From Dallia pectoralis (taxonomy: Eukaryota > Chordata > Actinopteri > Esociformes > Umbridae): a DNA stretch of 64,000 nt. Each line of letters opens with the position of its first letter. The first letter of the stretch is position 1. The stretch lies in assembly GCA_029465975.1 (NCBI GenBank), contig CM055743.1, forward strand, positions 19,841,220-19,905,219, given 5' to 3'. The translations under genes were made by a program, and so were the position numbers. The notes beneath the pieces were generated by a model. The model was not told the origin of the DNA, did no database searches, and worked only from the letters and a program-made list of their open reading frames with translations. Below are positions 11,901 through 23,481 of this stretch, one piece after another.

Positions 11901-14900
11901 CTTATTATGTGTATAATATTGTACCTTAGTGATCATGGTTCCTCAAAGGTTTGAGTTAATATAGAGACAATTTCTGAAACATAAAGCCAATCACAGAAAC
12001 GGTATAGAGCAGGGCTATTCAATAACAAATTCAGTTGGGCCAGATTTTCAAATCGAGAAAGGTTAGTTGGGCCAGTCATTTCAGCGGCGAAGCAGCTCAT
12101 AATGACAAATTTTAAAAACCAACACAAACAAATTTATTGAAAAACATGTAAGGTTTATTCATTGTTTCTCTTTTAACTTCGGTCAGTTTGCACAGCAAAA
12201 GGTGCATAGAATTTTAAGTTTCAGTGTTGAGACATATTGATTGTAATGTAGGCTACTACCGGCACAGCACGCTCTGCATTGTTTACATGTTGGTAGTTTT
12301 AACGGGACGCAAAATTACCAATCCCACTATGGCCACGCCAAGACCCGCCCTACGAAGCAGTCAGGGGATAGGACCTGTAGATGGACACCTGGCCAATAGT
12401 AGTGTGTGAATGCTATTGAAGGGCGGGTCTTGGCGTGGCCATAGTGGGGGGAAAAATATCGCTGGCGGGACCCTATTTTCCCTTTTATACTGTCTATTGC
12501 GGAACTACGGGCTGGGCCACTCTGAGGTTGCTTTCGGGCCGCATGTGGCCCGCGGGCCGCCATTTGAAGAGCCCTGGTATAGAGGATAACATTGATGAAA
12601 TGTTGGGATATCTGTGACTCAGAATACGTCACCTTGTCCCCGTTGCCTTCATTTTAACCAGTTGAACAACCCCCCACCTGAGCCCCAGTCACTAGTATAA
12701 GAACTTCCTGCATGTTTGTACTGGAGAGTGACAACACATTTACTGAGTTAAGCCTGATAAAGCCTTATTAGGCACGACATCATGATCTCAGATGTAAGGT
12801 ACCATGAACAGTGGCTTTACCAAATACAGTAAAACCTGGAATAGTGTGAGGATAACTTTGGAATAGTGTGAGGATAACTGGAATAGTGTGAGGATAACTG
12901 GAATAGTGTGAGGATAACTGGAATAGTGTGAGGATATCTGTGGAATAGTGTGAGGATGACTGGAATAGTGTGAGGATAACTGGAATAGTGTGAGGATATC
13001 TGTGGAATAGTGTGAGGATAACTGGAATAGTGTGAGGATAACTGGAATAGTGTGAGGATAGGTTTAAAATGGAATGAGTTAGTTTAGTTTGATATGAAAA
13101 TATGCCATTTGGTACCTATGTTTACTATGGTAGAATTAGCATTCGTTTAACTAGCACATTTAGCTTTTCTCTAGTTTTCTGTCCATAATGTAACATGCTA
13201 TTTAGTTAATATTCAGCGTCACACAATTATATTGCTTGTTACTTCCTCTGCCAGATCCTGCTGTTAAATAATTGAGCCCTTGTTGCTTTTCTGACAATTT
13301 TTTTTTTACTTGCAGTCTCAAATGATGTCAATGACATCCTTCAAAGTCTTATTCAAAAGTGGAATTGTAGGCTAGAAAATGAGTGAAAAACGATAAACGA
13401 TTTATGGCACTATTATTGTGAAAGCTCGTATTTCACTTATTGCAGAGTTTTCGGAACATTGACTATCCAGGGTGGTGTTGAAAATAATAATCAAAGACAG
13501 TCGATACAAATCATTTTCTATTTGTCACTTCCCCTTGAGAAAATATTTTTAAACGTGTGTGCATATTTTTGTCCATTGTTTTAAGTTTACTTCCTAAAAT
13601 GACTGCCTTCACTTCCAATTAACCACGATTCTGTCTTGCTGTAATCTCATTTCCCATTTCTGGTTTATCAAATCGGGTCATTAGGGACACTTCTAGCTGT
13701 GAAGGAAGGCTCTCAAGGGGGGCGGGATCAGAGAGAAATAAGAGGGAACCAAAAAATCTTGTGACTATCTAGTTGAAACTAGGTAACATTGTGTTCCTAA
13801 TGCTATCCTAGTCCCTACTTGGTGCTCTACTTTTGACTAGAGCTCTGTAAAGGGTGGCATTTGGGTGGGAGTCGATGCATGTTTGCTCTCATTTCCTCTT
13901 TCAGGCTAGCTCACTTCCTCTGAATGATAGACAATACATGTTTGGAGGACATTGTGTGAATAAATTATGCAGTGTTTAATTAATATTGTACAGTTGGTAT
14001 TTAACTCTGTCAAAGCCAGTTCCACTAAATTTTTTCATTGCAGGCCTCTAATCATAGTCTTATTTTGACTTGGGACACCAAGTTGGTGAAGTTGCATTAG
14101 TTTTATGTTTGTTAAATGAATAAAAAACTGCTGAAAAAAAGACAAAGAAAGGCTGTACCAGAAAACTCAAAGAAGAAGGGTACTTGAACAAGACCAACGA
14201 GACAGGGTAGAGAGTACTGTAGCTGAGAGTGGAATAATGTATAGAAGAATTGCAAGAAACAAGATATTGTTCATAAAGTACCATCTCAAAGCATGAGAGT
14301 GACCCAGCTGTGATTTAGAAAAATGTTTTGTGGTCAGATGAGACTATGCTAAAACTTGGAGTTGAAATTACAGGGAAATTCTGCAAAAGAACCTACCTCA
14401 GTTTCTAAAAGAATTAAGCTTAAAAAATTCCCCTTTCACAAGGACCAAAATTCCAAAAGCTTTGTCAAAACAACATAAAGCAAATCTGACAAAATGAATG
14501 GGCCAACAGCTTTCTAAAAACAGCACATACTTGGCACTGAAATAGTTTTTACAGTGGAAGGTGACGTTTCAAAAATTTGTATGAGTGGGTTACCACCTTT
14601 ATTTTATTTCTCATCTCATCTTCAACCGCTTTTTCGGGGTCGGGTCGCGGGGGTAGCAGCTCTAGCAGGTGACCCCAAACGTCTCTTTCCCGGGCAACAT
14701 TAGCCAGCTCTGACTGGGGAATCCCGAGGCGTTCCCAGGCCAGTGTGGAGATATAATCTCTCCACCTAGTCCTGGGTCTTCCCCGAGGTCTCCTCCCAGC
14801 TGGACGTGCCTGGAACACCTCTCTAGGGAGGCGCCCAGGTGGCATTCTTACTAGACGCAAAGGAGCAGCGGCTCTACTCCGAGTTCCTCTCGGATGACTG

Positions 14901-17900
14901 AGCTTCTCACCCTATCCCTAAGGGAGAGGCCAGCCACCTTTCTGAGAAAACCCATTTCGGCCGCTTGTACCCGCGATCTCGTTCTTTCGGTCATGACCCA
15001 GCCTTCATGACTATAGGTGAGAGTAGGAACAAAGATTGACCGGTAGATCGAGAGCTTTGCCTTCCGGCTCAGCTCTCTTTTCGTCACCACGGTGCGGTGA
15101 AGCGAATGCAACACCGCCCCCGCTGCTCCGATTCTCCGACCAATCTCCCGCTCCATTGTTCCCTCATTCGCGAACAAGACCCCGAGGTACTTGAACTCCT
15201 TCACTTGGAGTAAGGACTCATTCCCTACCCGGAGTAGGCACTCCACCGTTTTCCTGCTGAGAGTCATGGCCTCAGATTTAGAGGTGCTAACCCTCATCCC
15301 AGCCGCTTCACACTCGGCTACGAACCGATCCAGTGAGTGCTGAAGGTCACCGACCGATGAGGCCATCAGGACCACATCATCCGCAAAAAGCAGTGATGTG
15401 ACCATCAGCCCACCGAACGTAAACCCTTTCCCCCCATGACTACGCCTTGATATCCTGTCCATGAATATTACGAACAGGATTGGTGACAAAGCGCAGCGCT
15501 GGCGGAGGCCAACCCCCACCTGGAACGAATCCGACTTACTGCCGAGGACACGGACACAGCTCATGCTTTGAGCGTACAGAGATTGGATGGCCCGGAGAAG
15601 AGACCCCCTGACCCCATACTCCCGCAGCACCTCCCACAAAAGATCCCGGGGTACCCGGTCATACGCCTTCTCCAGATCCACAAAACACATGTAGACTGGA
15701 TGGGCATACTCCCAGGCCCCCTCCAAGATCCTTGCGAGAGTAAAGAGCTGGTCCGTGGTTCCCCGGCCAGGACGAAAACCGCATTGTTCCTCTTCAATCT
15801 GAGGTTCGACTATTGGCCGAACCCTCCTTTCCAGCACTTTGGAGTACACTTTACCAGGGAGGCTGAGGAGTGTGATACCTCTGTAATTGGCACACACTCT
15901 CTGGTCCCCCTTTTTGATGAGGGGAACCACCACCCAGGTCTGCCACTTCTCTCGCACTGTCCCTGACTTCCATGCAATGTTGAAGAGGCGTGTCAACCAA
16001 GACAGCCCTTTCCCACCCAAAGCTTTTAGCATTTCTGGACGAATCTCATCAGTCCCTGGGGCTTTGCCACTGTGGAGTTGTTTGACTACCTCAGCGACTT
16101 CCCCCAGGGAAACTGACGATGACCCTCCATCAGCCTCCAGCTCTGCCTCTGTACTAGAGGGTGTGTAGGTCGGATTCAGGAGCTCCTCAAAATGCTCTTT
16201 CCACCGCCCGATCACATCATCAGTTGAGGTCAACAGTATCCCATCCTTACTGTACACAGCTTGGATGGTTCCCCGTTTTCCCCTTCTGAGGTGCCGAACG
16301 GTTTTCCAGAAGCATGAAAGACTGAAAGTCCTTCTCCATAGCTTCTCCAAACTGCTGCCACACCCGCTGCTTTGCCTCTGACACGGCAGCGGCTGCAGCC
16401 CTTCGGGCCCGTTGTTACCCTGCAACTGCCTCCGGAGTTCTCTGGGATAGCATATCCCTGAAGGCCTCCTTCAGTCGCACACCTACTCCTGACCACCGTG
16501 GTCCACCACGGTGTTCTAGGGTTACCACCACTTGAGGGTATTTTGTATTTTTCACAAATGTTTTCCAACATATAAATACCGCCTTATTACTGATTACGTT
16601 TTAGGGTTGAACCTAAAATACAAGAAAACGCATCTATACCTGACTAGACATTTTACACCTGAATTAATCTCACTCACTAAATACACACAAATTGAATAAT
16701 GAAAAAATGCCTGAGAATTGTTTGCGTTGGGTACCAAATGAGAATCGTTTGCGTTGTGTGTTGGTTACCATATGAGAATTGTGTGTGTTGGGTACCATAT
16801 GAGAATCGTTTGTGTTGTGTGTTGGGTACCATATGAGAATCGTTTGCGTTGGTTACCAAATCCTGTAATGTACTTGAGTCGTTAATCACAGCTCTCCTTT
16901 ACTATAGTTGTCCTGCTTGTAACCTTTCACCTTTCAGTAGCCTATTGGTACTTCCTGTTACTTATGTTGCTGCCCTTTAGTCTGTTTGACGTCAGCTCCT
17001 CCAATCAGCAGCAGATCTCACCAAGGGGGGTGACTTGGGCTCTCCTCCTTAATCTCCCCTCCCCGCAGCACCTAGGCTTCTATATTCTTTAGCCTTTTCT
17101 TGAAACTAGACCATATCCTCGTAATGTTAACATTTTTGTAGACAGTTGCCTGGCATTTTGTGTAAGACGTCGTCAAGGTTATGACATGGCAATTAGCAAG
17201 TCACACAATCTGCCTTTTTCCTCGGTCTCTCCCATTCTGGTTCTTCGCGGCTCCTCTATTTGTCCCCTGCTGTGTTAATAAGTTCAGTCAGGGATCAGCC
17301 TCCTGGGACTCCATTTGTTCAACATCTTTTGCACCAGGTCATTTTCAGGAGTGTGGGTAAGTTGGTCTGTAAATGCAGTTCAACAGCACAGACCTGAGTA
17401 TCACCCTTACTGAAAACAGAAACTCTGCCCTTTTTTCAGATAAGTTAAAGGCTGTTGAGAAGGTTTCCACTAGAGATCACTGCACACGTTAACTCCTTGG
17501 GAGTGTTTCACAGCCAAGCACCCCAAAACCAAGCAACAGGTCTACGCCATAATAAACGCCATTTTGCAATGAGTAAACAAGATGAACTTTACATACATTT
17601 TTTTGTCAGGATGTGGCAAACAAACTACAACCTAATCCTGTCGTGTCTTTCCATATTTCCCTTTCATACAAAAAAAAAGGCAAACCTGAAAGTATAAACA
17701 GTTTTATAGTCCTTGCACTGAATCAGAACACTTCAATTAAGATAACTGTCACGACCTGCCCTTGGCAGATGACGGGAGATAGACACAGGCGCAGAGAATA
17801 TTTCCAGTCTGAAGTCTTTATTAATTATTCAGGCAAGACAAGCACTGAACATAAAGGACTGAAACAAAAAACACAACCAAGGATCAGACTTCTTAAAAAC

Positions 17901-20900
17901 GGAACAGCAAACACTACATGACACGTAACGTAACGCAAATAAGCACCCAAACCCAGCATAACACAGAAACCCCCCCAACAGAGTACAGACATAAAACCCT
18001 GACAAGGAGACAGACATCAACCACAGAACCATCCAACATATACCAACCAAACCCCTGAACTAAACACAAGAACGAATAAGGAGAACCTCTTACAAACAAT
18101 AAAGTAACATGCATACCGACAAGAAACACAGACATAGAGCCAGAACCCAACGTACCTGAAACAATGACCGACACTGACAAACTGACACAGACCAAACTAT
18201 AAGCAGACACTAACGAACTAAACACAAAACAGGTGAGAGCAGACACAGGTGAAAGACATAGTCCTTGATGAATTGCCACTCCGAGGTGGCAGGGGGAGTG
18301 TCAACCCTGGCATGAAGAGGGACAGAGGCAGTATCTTACAATAACAAGTAATATACAAATTGGCATAACAATTAGCATCGAATTAACATACTAATTAATA
18401 ACCTAATATTTAACCTAATATTTAACTCAATATTTAAAATAATATTTAACATAATGTTTTAATATTAATTAACATAATAATAAAGATAAACATTATATTT
18501 AGCATAATATTTAGCATAATATTTAACATCATATTTAACTCAATATTTAACATAATATTTAACATAATGTTTTAATATTAATTAACATAATAATAAAGAT
18601 AAACATAATATTTAGCATAATATTTAAGATCATATTTAACTCTATTGAACTTAATATTTAACATAATGTTTTTATATGAATTAACATAATAATTAACATA
18701 ATAATTTGCTGACAGGTGTGTCTCTGTTGGGTTCTAATCTTTATTATGTTTCTTCCATTCCTCCCACCCAACAGGTAAAGGTGTGCTTTGATGAGGCCCA
18801 GCTGGAGCAGGTGTGCGAGTACCCATCCGAGAGCTCCCTGCTTTCCTCGACCCCCTCTCTACCGAGTCAGGAGAAAGCAAGCGAGGACAAGGTGCCAGAA
18901 GATGGTGAGGAGGAGAGAGGAGCGTTTGTGTCCAGGAGCAGAAATGCAGGAGCGTCAGCCGGCCTCAGAGTGCTGAGAGTAGGTCAGTGTGTGTGTCAAT
19001 CCCTGAATACCTGCATCACAAACATGTAGGGTATTTATTAGTGGAAACATAACAGTGTGTGTGTCAATCCCTGAATACCTGCATCACAAACATGTAGGGT
19101 ATTCACGAGTGGAAACATAACAGTTTGTGAGTCAATCCCTGAATACCTGCATCACATACATGTAGGGTATTCACTAGTGGAAACATAACAGTGTGTGAGT
19201 CAATCCCTGAATACCTGCATCACATACATGTAGAGTATTCACTAGTGGAAACATAACAGTGTGTGTGTCAATCCCTGAATACCTGCATCACAAACATGTA
19301 GGGTATTCACTAGTGGAAACATAACAGTATGTGAGTCAATCCCTGAATACCTGCATCACATACATGTAGGGTATTCACTAGTGGAAACATAACAGTGTGT
19401 GAGTCAATCCCTGAATACCTGCATCACATACATGTAGAGTATTCACTAGTGGAAACATAACAGTGTGTGTGTCAATCCCTGAATACCTGCATCACATACA
19501 TGTAGAGTATTCACTAGTGGAAACATAACAGTGTGTGTGTCAATCCCTGAATACCTGCATCACATACATGTAGAGTATTCACTAGTGGAAACATAACAGT
19601 GTGTGTGTCAATCCCTGAATACCTGCATCACAAACATGTAGAGTATTCATTAGTGGAAACATAACAGTGTGTGTGTCAATCCCTGAATACCTGCATCACA
19701 TACATGTAGAGTATTCACTAGTGGTAACATAACAGTGTGTGTGTCAATCCCTGAATAGCTGCATCGGATACATGTAGAGTATTCACTAGTGGAAACATAA
19801 CAGTGTGTGAGTCAATCCCTGAATACCTGCATCACATACATGTAGAGTATTCACTAGTGGAAATATAACCGTGTGTGTGTCAATCCCTGAATACCTGCAT
19901 CACATACATGTAGAGTATTCACTAGTGGAAACATAACAGTGTGTGTGTCAATCCCTGAATACCTGCATCACATACATGTAGAGTATTCACTAGTGGAAAT
20001 ATAACCGTGTGTGAGTCAATCCCTGAATACCTGCATCACATACATGTAGAGTATTCACTAGTGGAAATGTAACCGTGTGTGTGTCAATCCCTGAATACCT
20101 GCATCACATACATGTAGAGTATTCACTAGTGGAAACATAACCGTGTGTGTGTCAATCCCTGAATACCTGCATCACATACATGTAGAGTATTCACTAGTGT
20201 AAATATAACCGTGTGTGTGTCAATCCCTGAATACCTGCATCACATACATGTAGGGTATTCACTAGTGGAAACATAACAGTCTGTGTGTCAATCCCTGAAT
20301 ACCTGCATCACAAACATGTAGGGTATTCACTAGTGGAAACATAACAGTTTGTGAGTCAATCCCTGAATACCTGCATCACATACATGTAGGGTATTCACTA
20401 GTGGAAACATAACAGTGTGTGAGTCAATCCCTGAATACCTGCATCACATACATGTAGAGTATTCACTAGTGGAAACATAACAGTGTGTGTGTCAATCCCT
20501 GAATACCTGCATCACATACATGTAGAGTATTCACTAGTGGTAACATAACAGTGTGTGTGTCAATCCCTGAATAGCTGCATCACATACATGTAGAGTATTC
20601 ACTAGTGGAAACATAACAGTGTGTGAGTCAATCCCTGAATACCTGCATCACATACATGTAGAGTATTCACTAGTGGAAATATAACCGTGTGTGTGTCAAT
20701 CCCTGAATACCTGCATCACATACATGTAGAGTATTCACTAGTGGAAACATAACAGTGTGTGTGTCAATCCCTGAATACCTGCATCACATACATGTAGAGT
20801 ATTCACTAGTGGAAATATAACCGTGTGTGAGTCAATCCCTGAATACCTGCATCACATACATGTAGAGTATTCACTAGTGGAAATGTAACCGTGTGTGTGT

Positions 20901-23481
20901 CAATCCCTGAATACCTGCATCACATACATGTAGAGTATTCACTAGTGGAAACATAACAGTGTGTGAGTCAATCCCTGAATACCTGCATCACATACATGTA
21001 GAGTATTCACTAGTGGAAACATAACAGTGTGTGAGTCAATCCCTGAATACCTGCATCACATACATGTAGAGTATTCACTAGTGGAAATATAACCGTGTAT
21101 GAGTCAATCCCTGATTACCTGCATCACATACATGTAGAGTATTCACTAGTGGAAACGTAACAGTGTGTTTGTCAATCCCTGAATACCTGCATCACATACA
21201 TGTAGGGTATTCACTAGTGGAAACATAACCGTGTGTGTGTCAATCCCTGAATACCTGCATCACATACATGTAGAGTATTCACTAGTGGAAACATAACAGT
21301 GTGTGTGTCAATCCCTGAATACCTGCATCACATACATGTAGAGTATTCACTAGTGGAAACATAACAGTGTGTGTGTCAATCCCTGAATACCTGCATCACA
21401 TACATGTAGAGTATTCACTAGTGGAAACATAACAGTGTGTGAGTCAATCCCTGAATACCTGCATCACATACATGTAGAGTATTCACTAGTGGAAACATAA
21501 CAGTGTGTGAGTCAATCCCTGAATACCTGCATCACATACATGTAGAGTATTCACTAGTGGAAACATAACAGTGTGTGAGTCAATCCCTGAATACCTGCAT
21601 CACATACATGTAGAGTATTCACTAGTGGAAACATAACAGTGTGTGTGTCAATCCCTGAATACCTGCATCACATACATGTAGAGTATTCACTAGTGGAAAT
21701 GTAACCGTGTGTGTGTCAATCCCTGAATACCTGCATCACATACATGTAGAGTATTCACTAGTGGAAACATAACCGTGTGTGTGTCAATCCCTGAATACCT
21801 GCATCACATACATGTAGAGTATTCACTTTTGTAAATATAACCATGTGTGTGTCAATCCCTGAATACCTGCATCACATACATGTAGGGTATTCACTAGTGG
21901 AAACATAACAGTGTGTGTGTCAATCCCTGAATACCTGCATCACATACATGTAGAGTATTCACTAGTGGAAACATAACAGTGTGTGAGTCAATCCCTGAAT
22001 ACCTGCATCACATACATGTAGAGTATTCACTAGTGGAAACATAACAGTGTGTGAGTCAATCCCTGAATACCTGCATCACATACATGTAGAGTATTCACTA
22101 GTGGAAATATAACCGTGTATGAGTCAATCCCTGATTACCTGCATCACATACATGTAGAGTATTCACTAGTGGAAACGTAACAGTGTGTTTGTCAATCCCT
22201 GAATACCTGCATCACATACATGTAGGGTATTCACTAGTGGAAACATAACCGTGTGTGTGTCAATCCCTGAATACCTGCATCACATACATGTAGAGTATTC
22301 ACTAGTGGAAACATAACAGTGTGTGAGTCAATCCCTGAATACCTGCATCACATACATGTAGAGTATTCACTAGTGGAAACATAACAGTGTGTGAGTCAAT
22401 CCCTGAATACCTGCATCACATACATGTAGAGTATTCACTATTGGAAACATAACCGTGTGTGAGTCAATCCCTGAATACCTGCATCACATACATGTAGAGT
22501 ATTCACTAGTGGTAACATAACAGTGTGTGAGTCAATCCCTGAATACCTGCATCACATACATGTAGAGTATTCACTATTGGAATTATAACCGTGTGTGAGT
22601 CAATCCCTGAATACCTGCATCACTTACATGTAGAGTATTCACTAGTGGAAACATAACAGTGTGTTTGTCAACCCCTGATTACCTGCATCACATACATGTA
22701 GAATATTCACTAGTGGAAACATAACAGTGTGTGAGTCAATCCCTGAACACCTGCATCACATACATGTTGGGTATTCACTAGTGGAAACATAACAGTGTGT
22801 GTGTCAATCCCTGAATACCTGCATCACATACATGTAGAGTATTCACTAGTGGAAACATAACAGTTTGTGTGTCAATCCCTGAATACCTGCATCACATACA
22901 TGTAGAGTATTCACTAGTGGAAACATAACAGTGTGTGTGTCAATCCCTGAATACCTGCATCACATACATGTAGAGTATTCACTAGTGGAAACATAACCGT
23001 GTGTGAGTCAATCCCTGAATACCTGCATCACATACATGTAGAGTATTCACTAGTGGAAACATAACAGTGTGTGAGTCAATCCCTGAATACCTGCATCACA
23101 TACATGTAGAGTATTCACTAGTGGAAACATAACCGTGTGTGAGTCAATCCCTGAATACCTGCATCACATACATGTAGAGTATTCACTAGTGGAAACATAA
23201 CAGTGTGTGTGTCAATCCCTGAATACCTGCATCACATACATGTAGAGTATTCACTAGTGGAAACATAACAGTGTGTGAGTCAATCCCTGAATACCTGCAT
23301 CACATACATGTAGAGTATTCACTAGAGGAAACATAACAGTGTGAGTCAATCCCTTCCATACAATACATTGTATACATTTATAGTAAATAAATACACAACT
23401 CATTTGCTATTGAATGTGGTTTAATGTCTCCAAACTCATCCTCGTCTTCTCCATTTTACAGATGAGTCTTGCCATCGGTAG
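2998..23481 (+). CDS. ppp1r18: phostensin (protein phosphatase 1 regulatory subunit 18), very long form
   Basis: Phostensin targets protein phosphatase 1 to actin filaments. There are three coding exons: 2998-8793 (phase 0 end), 18775-18982 and 23462-23481 (stop TAG). They join in frame to 2007 residues, against about 613 in human. I chose the ATG at 2998, not 2923, because MSVSYLPGWKQLLLERKRKE and the later SIPAWKRGIIQRRR align with the human N-terminus (PDWKLQLLARR, MPAWKRGLLERRR). Other family matches are VRQNPFIR, GKKRYPTVEEIQVIGGYQN (about residues 1898-1916), EYPSESS, and the end DESCHR. A PP1-docking RVxF-type motif, KVCF (1934-1937), lies two codons into exon 2. The long middle is charged and disordered, and six in-frame minisatellites account for roughly 2 kb of it. 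The 3'UTR probably runs to about 24550 (AATAAA at 24528-24533). Confidence 0.92.
3173..3532 (+). repeat. ppp1r18: coding 24-bp minisatellite, 15 copies of EREGPQVK
   Basis: Purine-rich 24-bp units encode EREGPQVK, with I or G at the V position in three copies. All are in frame (about residues 59-178 of phostensin). Several units are identical at DNA level, which points to recent expansion. Confidence 0.95.
3943..4107 (+). repeat. ppp1r18: coding 24-bp minisatellite, about 8 copies of RDREREYP
   Basis: Tandem 24-bp units (AGAGACAGGGAAAGGGAATA plus CCCA) encode RDREREYP. The first and last copies have C in place of Y. The array keeps the frame and gives a highly charged stretch near residues 316-370. 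Confidence 0.93.
5359..5817 (+). repeat. ppp1r18: coding 27-bp minisatellite, 17 copies of SVDRAITPQ
   Basis: Seventeen in-frame 9-residue units, SVDRA(I/S)(T/P)PQ, cover about residues 788-940. Substitutions are mostly non-synonymous (IT to SP or IP), so the exact sequence looks weakly constrained. Confidence 0.95.
6055..6170 (+). repeat. ppp1r18: coding 45-bp repeat, about 2.6 copies
   Basis: The unit encodes ETVRGNKEFIIGESI. Two full copies and a diverging third (ETVRGNKDFGRAG) lie in frame near residues 1020-1058. Confidence 0.9.
7429..7800 (+). repeat. ppp1r18: coding 72-bp minisatellite, 5 copies plus a partial
   Basis: Five units, identical as far as I can see, encode a 24-residue block starting QQTPGIPNNQPNYESKQEQ. 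A sixth partial QQTP follows. The identity of the copies implies a very recent duplication, or assembly expansion. Confidence 0.95.
7990..8510 (+). repeat. ppp1r18: coding 30-bp Ser/Pro minisatellite, about 17 copies
   Basis: Units encode SPSP(A/S)PTSS(K/Q), a proline/serine-rich disordered segment near residues 1665-1838, just before the conserved C-terminal part. The strand is strongly pyrimidine-rich. Confidence 0.94.
8838..11925. repeat. 3.1-kb AT-rich 21-bp minisatellite in ppp1r18 intron 1
   Basis: The unit is CATAATATCTTATTATATGTG, with C/T and CATA/TATA variants. It starts about 45 bases after the exon 1 donor (8794). Irregular blocks ending ACGTGTATAATAATATCTTA recur (for example near 9410, 9535, 9790, 9915, 10130, 10340, 10450 and 11720), a higher-order structure. 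Stop-free frames on both strands here are by-products of the repeat. Confidence 0.95.
12010..12576. mobile_element. non-autonomous hAT-type element with perfect 8-bp target duplication
   Basis: The ends are CAGGGCTATTCAA and TTGAAGAGCCCTG, an inverted pair typical of hAT elements. GTATAGAG flanks both sides (12002-12009 and 12577-12584) as an exact 8-bp target-site duplication. GC-rich internal text near the right end (TGGCCCGCGGGCCGCC) is common in such fish elements. There is no transposase gene. It lies in ppp1r18 intron 1. Confidence 0.88.
12323..12448. repeat. internal perfect 29-bp inverted repeat nested in the hAT element
   Basis: Bases 12323-12351 are the exact reverse complement of 12420-12448, with 68 bases between. 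The arms begin CCCACTATGGCCACGCC. This may be a second small element inserted inside the hAT element, or a hairpin that belongs to it. I see no clear target duplication. Confidence 0.85.
12838..13056. repeat. 20-bp minisatellite, about 11 copies
   Basis: The unit is TGGAATAGTGTGAGGATAAC, with a few longer ATCTG variants. It lies in ppp1r18 intron 1. Confidence 0.93.
13057..14080. other. intron 1 sequence of ppp1r18, mostly unique
   Basis: Unique AT-rich sequence with no exon that I can support. Around 13800-13870, GTGCTCTACTTTTGACTAGAG followed by GGGTGGCATTTGGG looks like a degenerate copy of a dispersed fish repeat that I recall from salmonid genomes. Confidence 0.4.
14090..14597 (+). mobile_element. 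possible decayed Tc1/mariner fragment
   Basis: The stretch TTTTGTGGTCAGATGAGAC (about 14324-14342) resembles the W-S-D-E-T coding part of fish Tc1 transposases. Neighbouring text is compatible with a badly decayed copy. There is no open frame and I see no inverted ends. A coincidental match is possible. Confidence 0.3.
14598..16518 (-). mobile_element. 5'-truncated non-LTR retrotransposon (RTE-like), copy 1, broken reading frame
   Basis: The minus strand encodes a reverse transcriptase. Visible features are GKAPGTDEIRPEML, ANYRGITLLSLPGKVYSKVL, GFRPGRGTTDQLF, DLEKAYDRVPRDLLWEVL, the catalytic LLFADDVVLMAS, and a C-terminal RGRPRTRWRDYI block. The endonuclease part is missing. Compared with copy 2, a deletion of about 26-30 bases near 14850 removes the segment before the LVRMPPGRLP block and shifts the frame. 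A second frame change lies near 16300-16430. An 11-bp target duplication, GGGTTACCACC, flanks it (14587-14597 and 16519-16529). The 3' tail is a GATGAGATGAG-type repeat. It sits in ppp1r18 intron 1. The clade is my judgement from motif style. Confidence 0.88.
16519..17740. other. intron 1 sequence of ppp1r18 with a short imperfect repeat
   Basis: Bases about 16720-16865 hold four to five imperfect copies of a roughly 30-40 bp unit containing GGTACCATATGAGAATCGTT. The rest is unique and I see no gene. Confidence 0.55.
17744..18306 (-). mobile_element. dispersed repeat, possibly a solo LTR
   Basis: The segment starts TGTCACGACC and ends GAGTGTCA. On the minus strand it has an AATAAA near its right part, as an LTR would. 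It has no coding capacity. I could not find a clear 5-bp target duplication, so solo LTR is only a suggestion. Confidence 0.33.
18385..18715. repeat. AT-rich imperfect duplication block
   Basis: Repeated ATATTTAACATAATATTTA motifs. A longer segment, TAATGTTTTAATATTAATTA with following sequence, occurs twice about 110 bases apart. It lies just upstream of the acceptor of ppp1r18 exon 2. Confidence 0.8.
18987..23345. repeat. 4.4-kb, 68-bp minisatellite in ppp1r18 intron 2, about 64 copies
   Basis: The unit contains GTGTGTGTGTCAATCCCTGA, ATACCTGCATCACATACATG and TAGAGTATTCACTAGTGG. It begins four bases after the donor GT (18983) and ends about 115 bases before exon 3, so it makes up almost the whole intron. 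Marker variants recur at long spacing (GTGTATGAGTCAATCCCTGA at about 21096 and 22116), indicating a higher-order period of about 1020 bp (15 units). Confidence 0.96.

Noticed and set aside
17829..18279. Minus-strand hydrophobic frames in the possible LTR
   Set aside because: Low-complexity Val/Ser/Leu-rich text with no recognisable domain; it sits inside a non-coding dispersed repeat.
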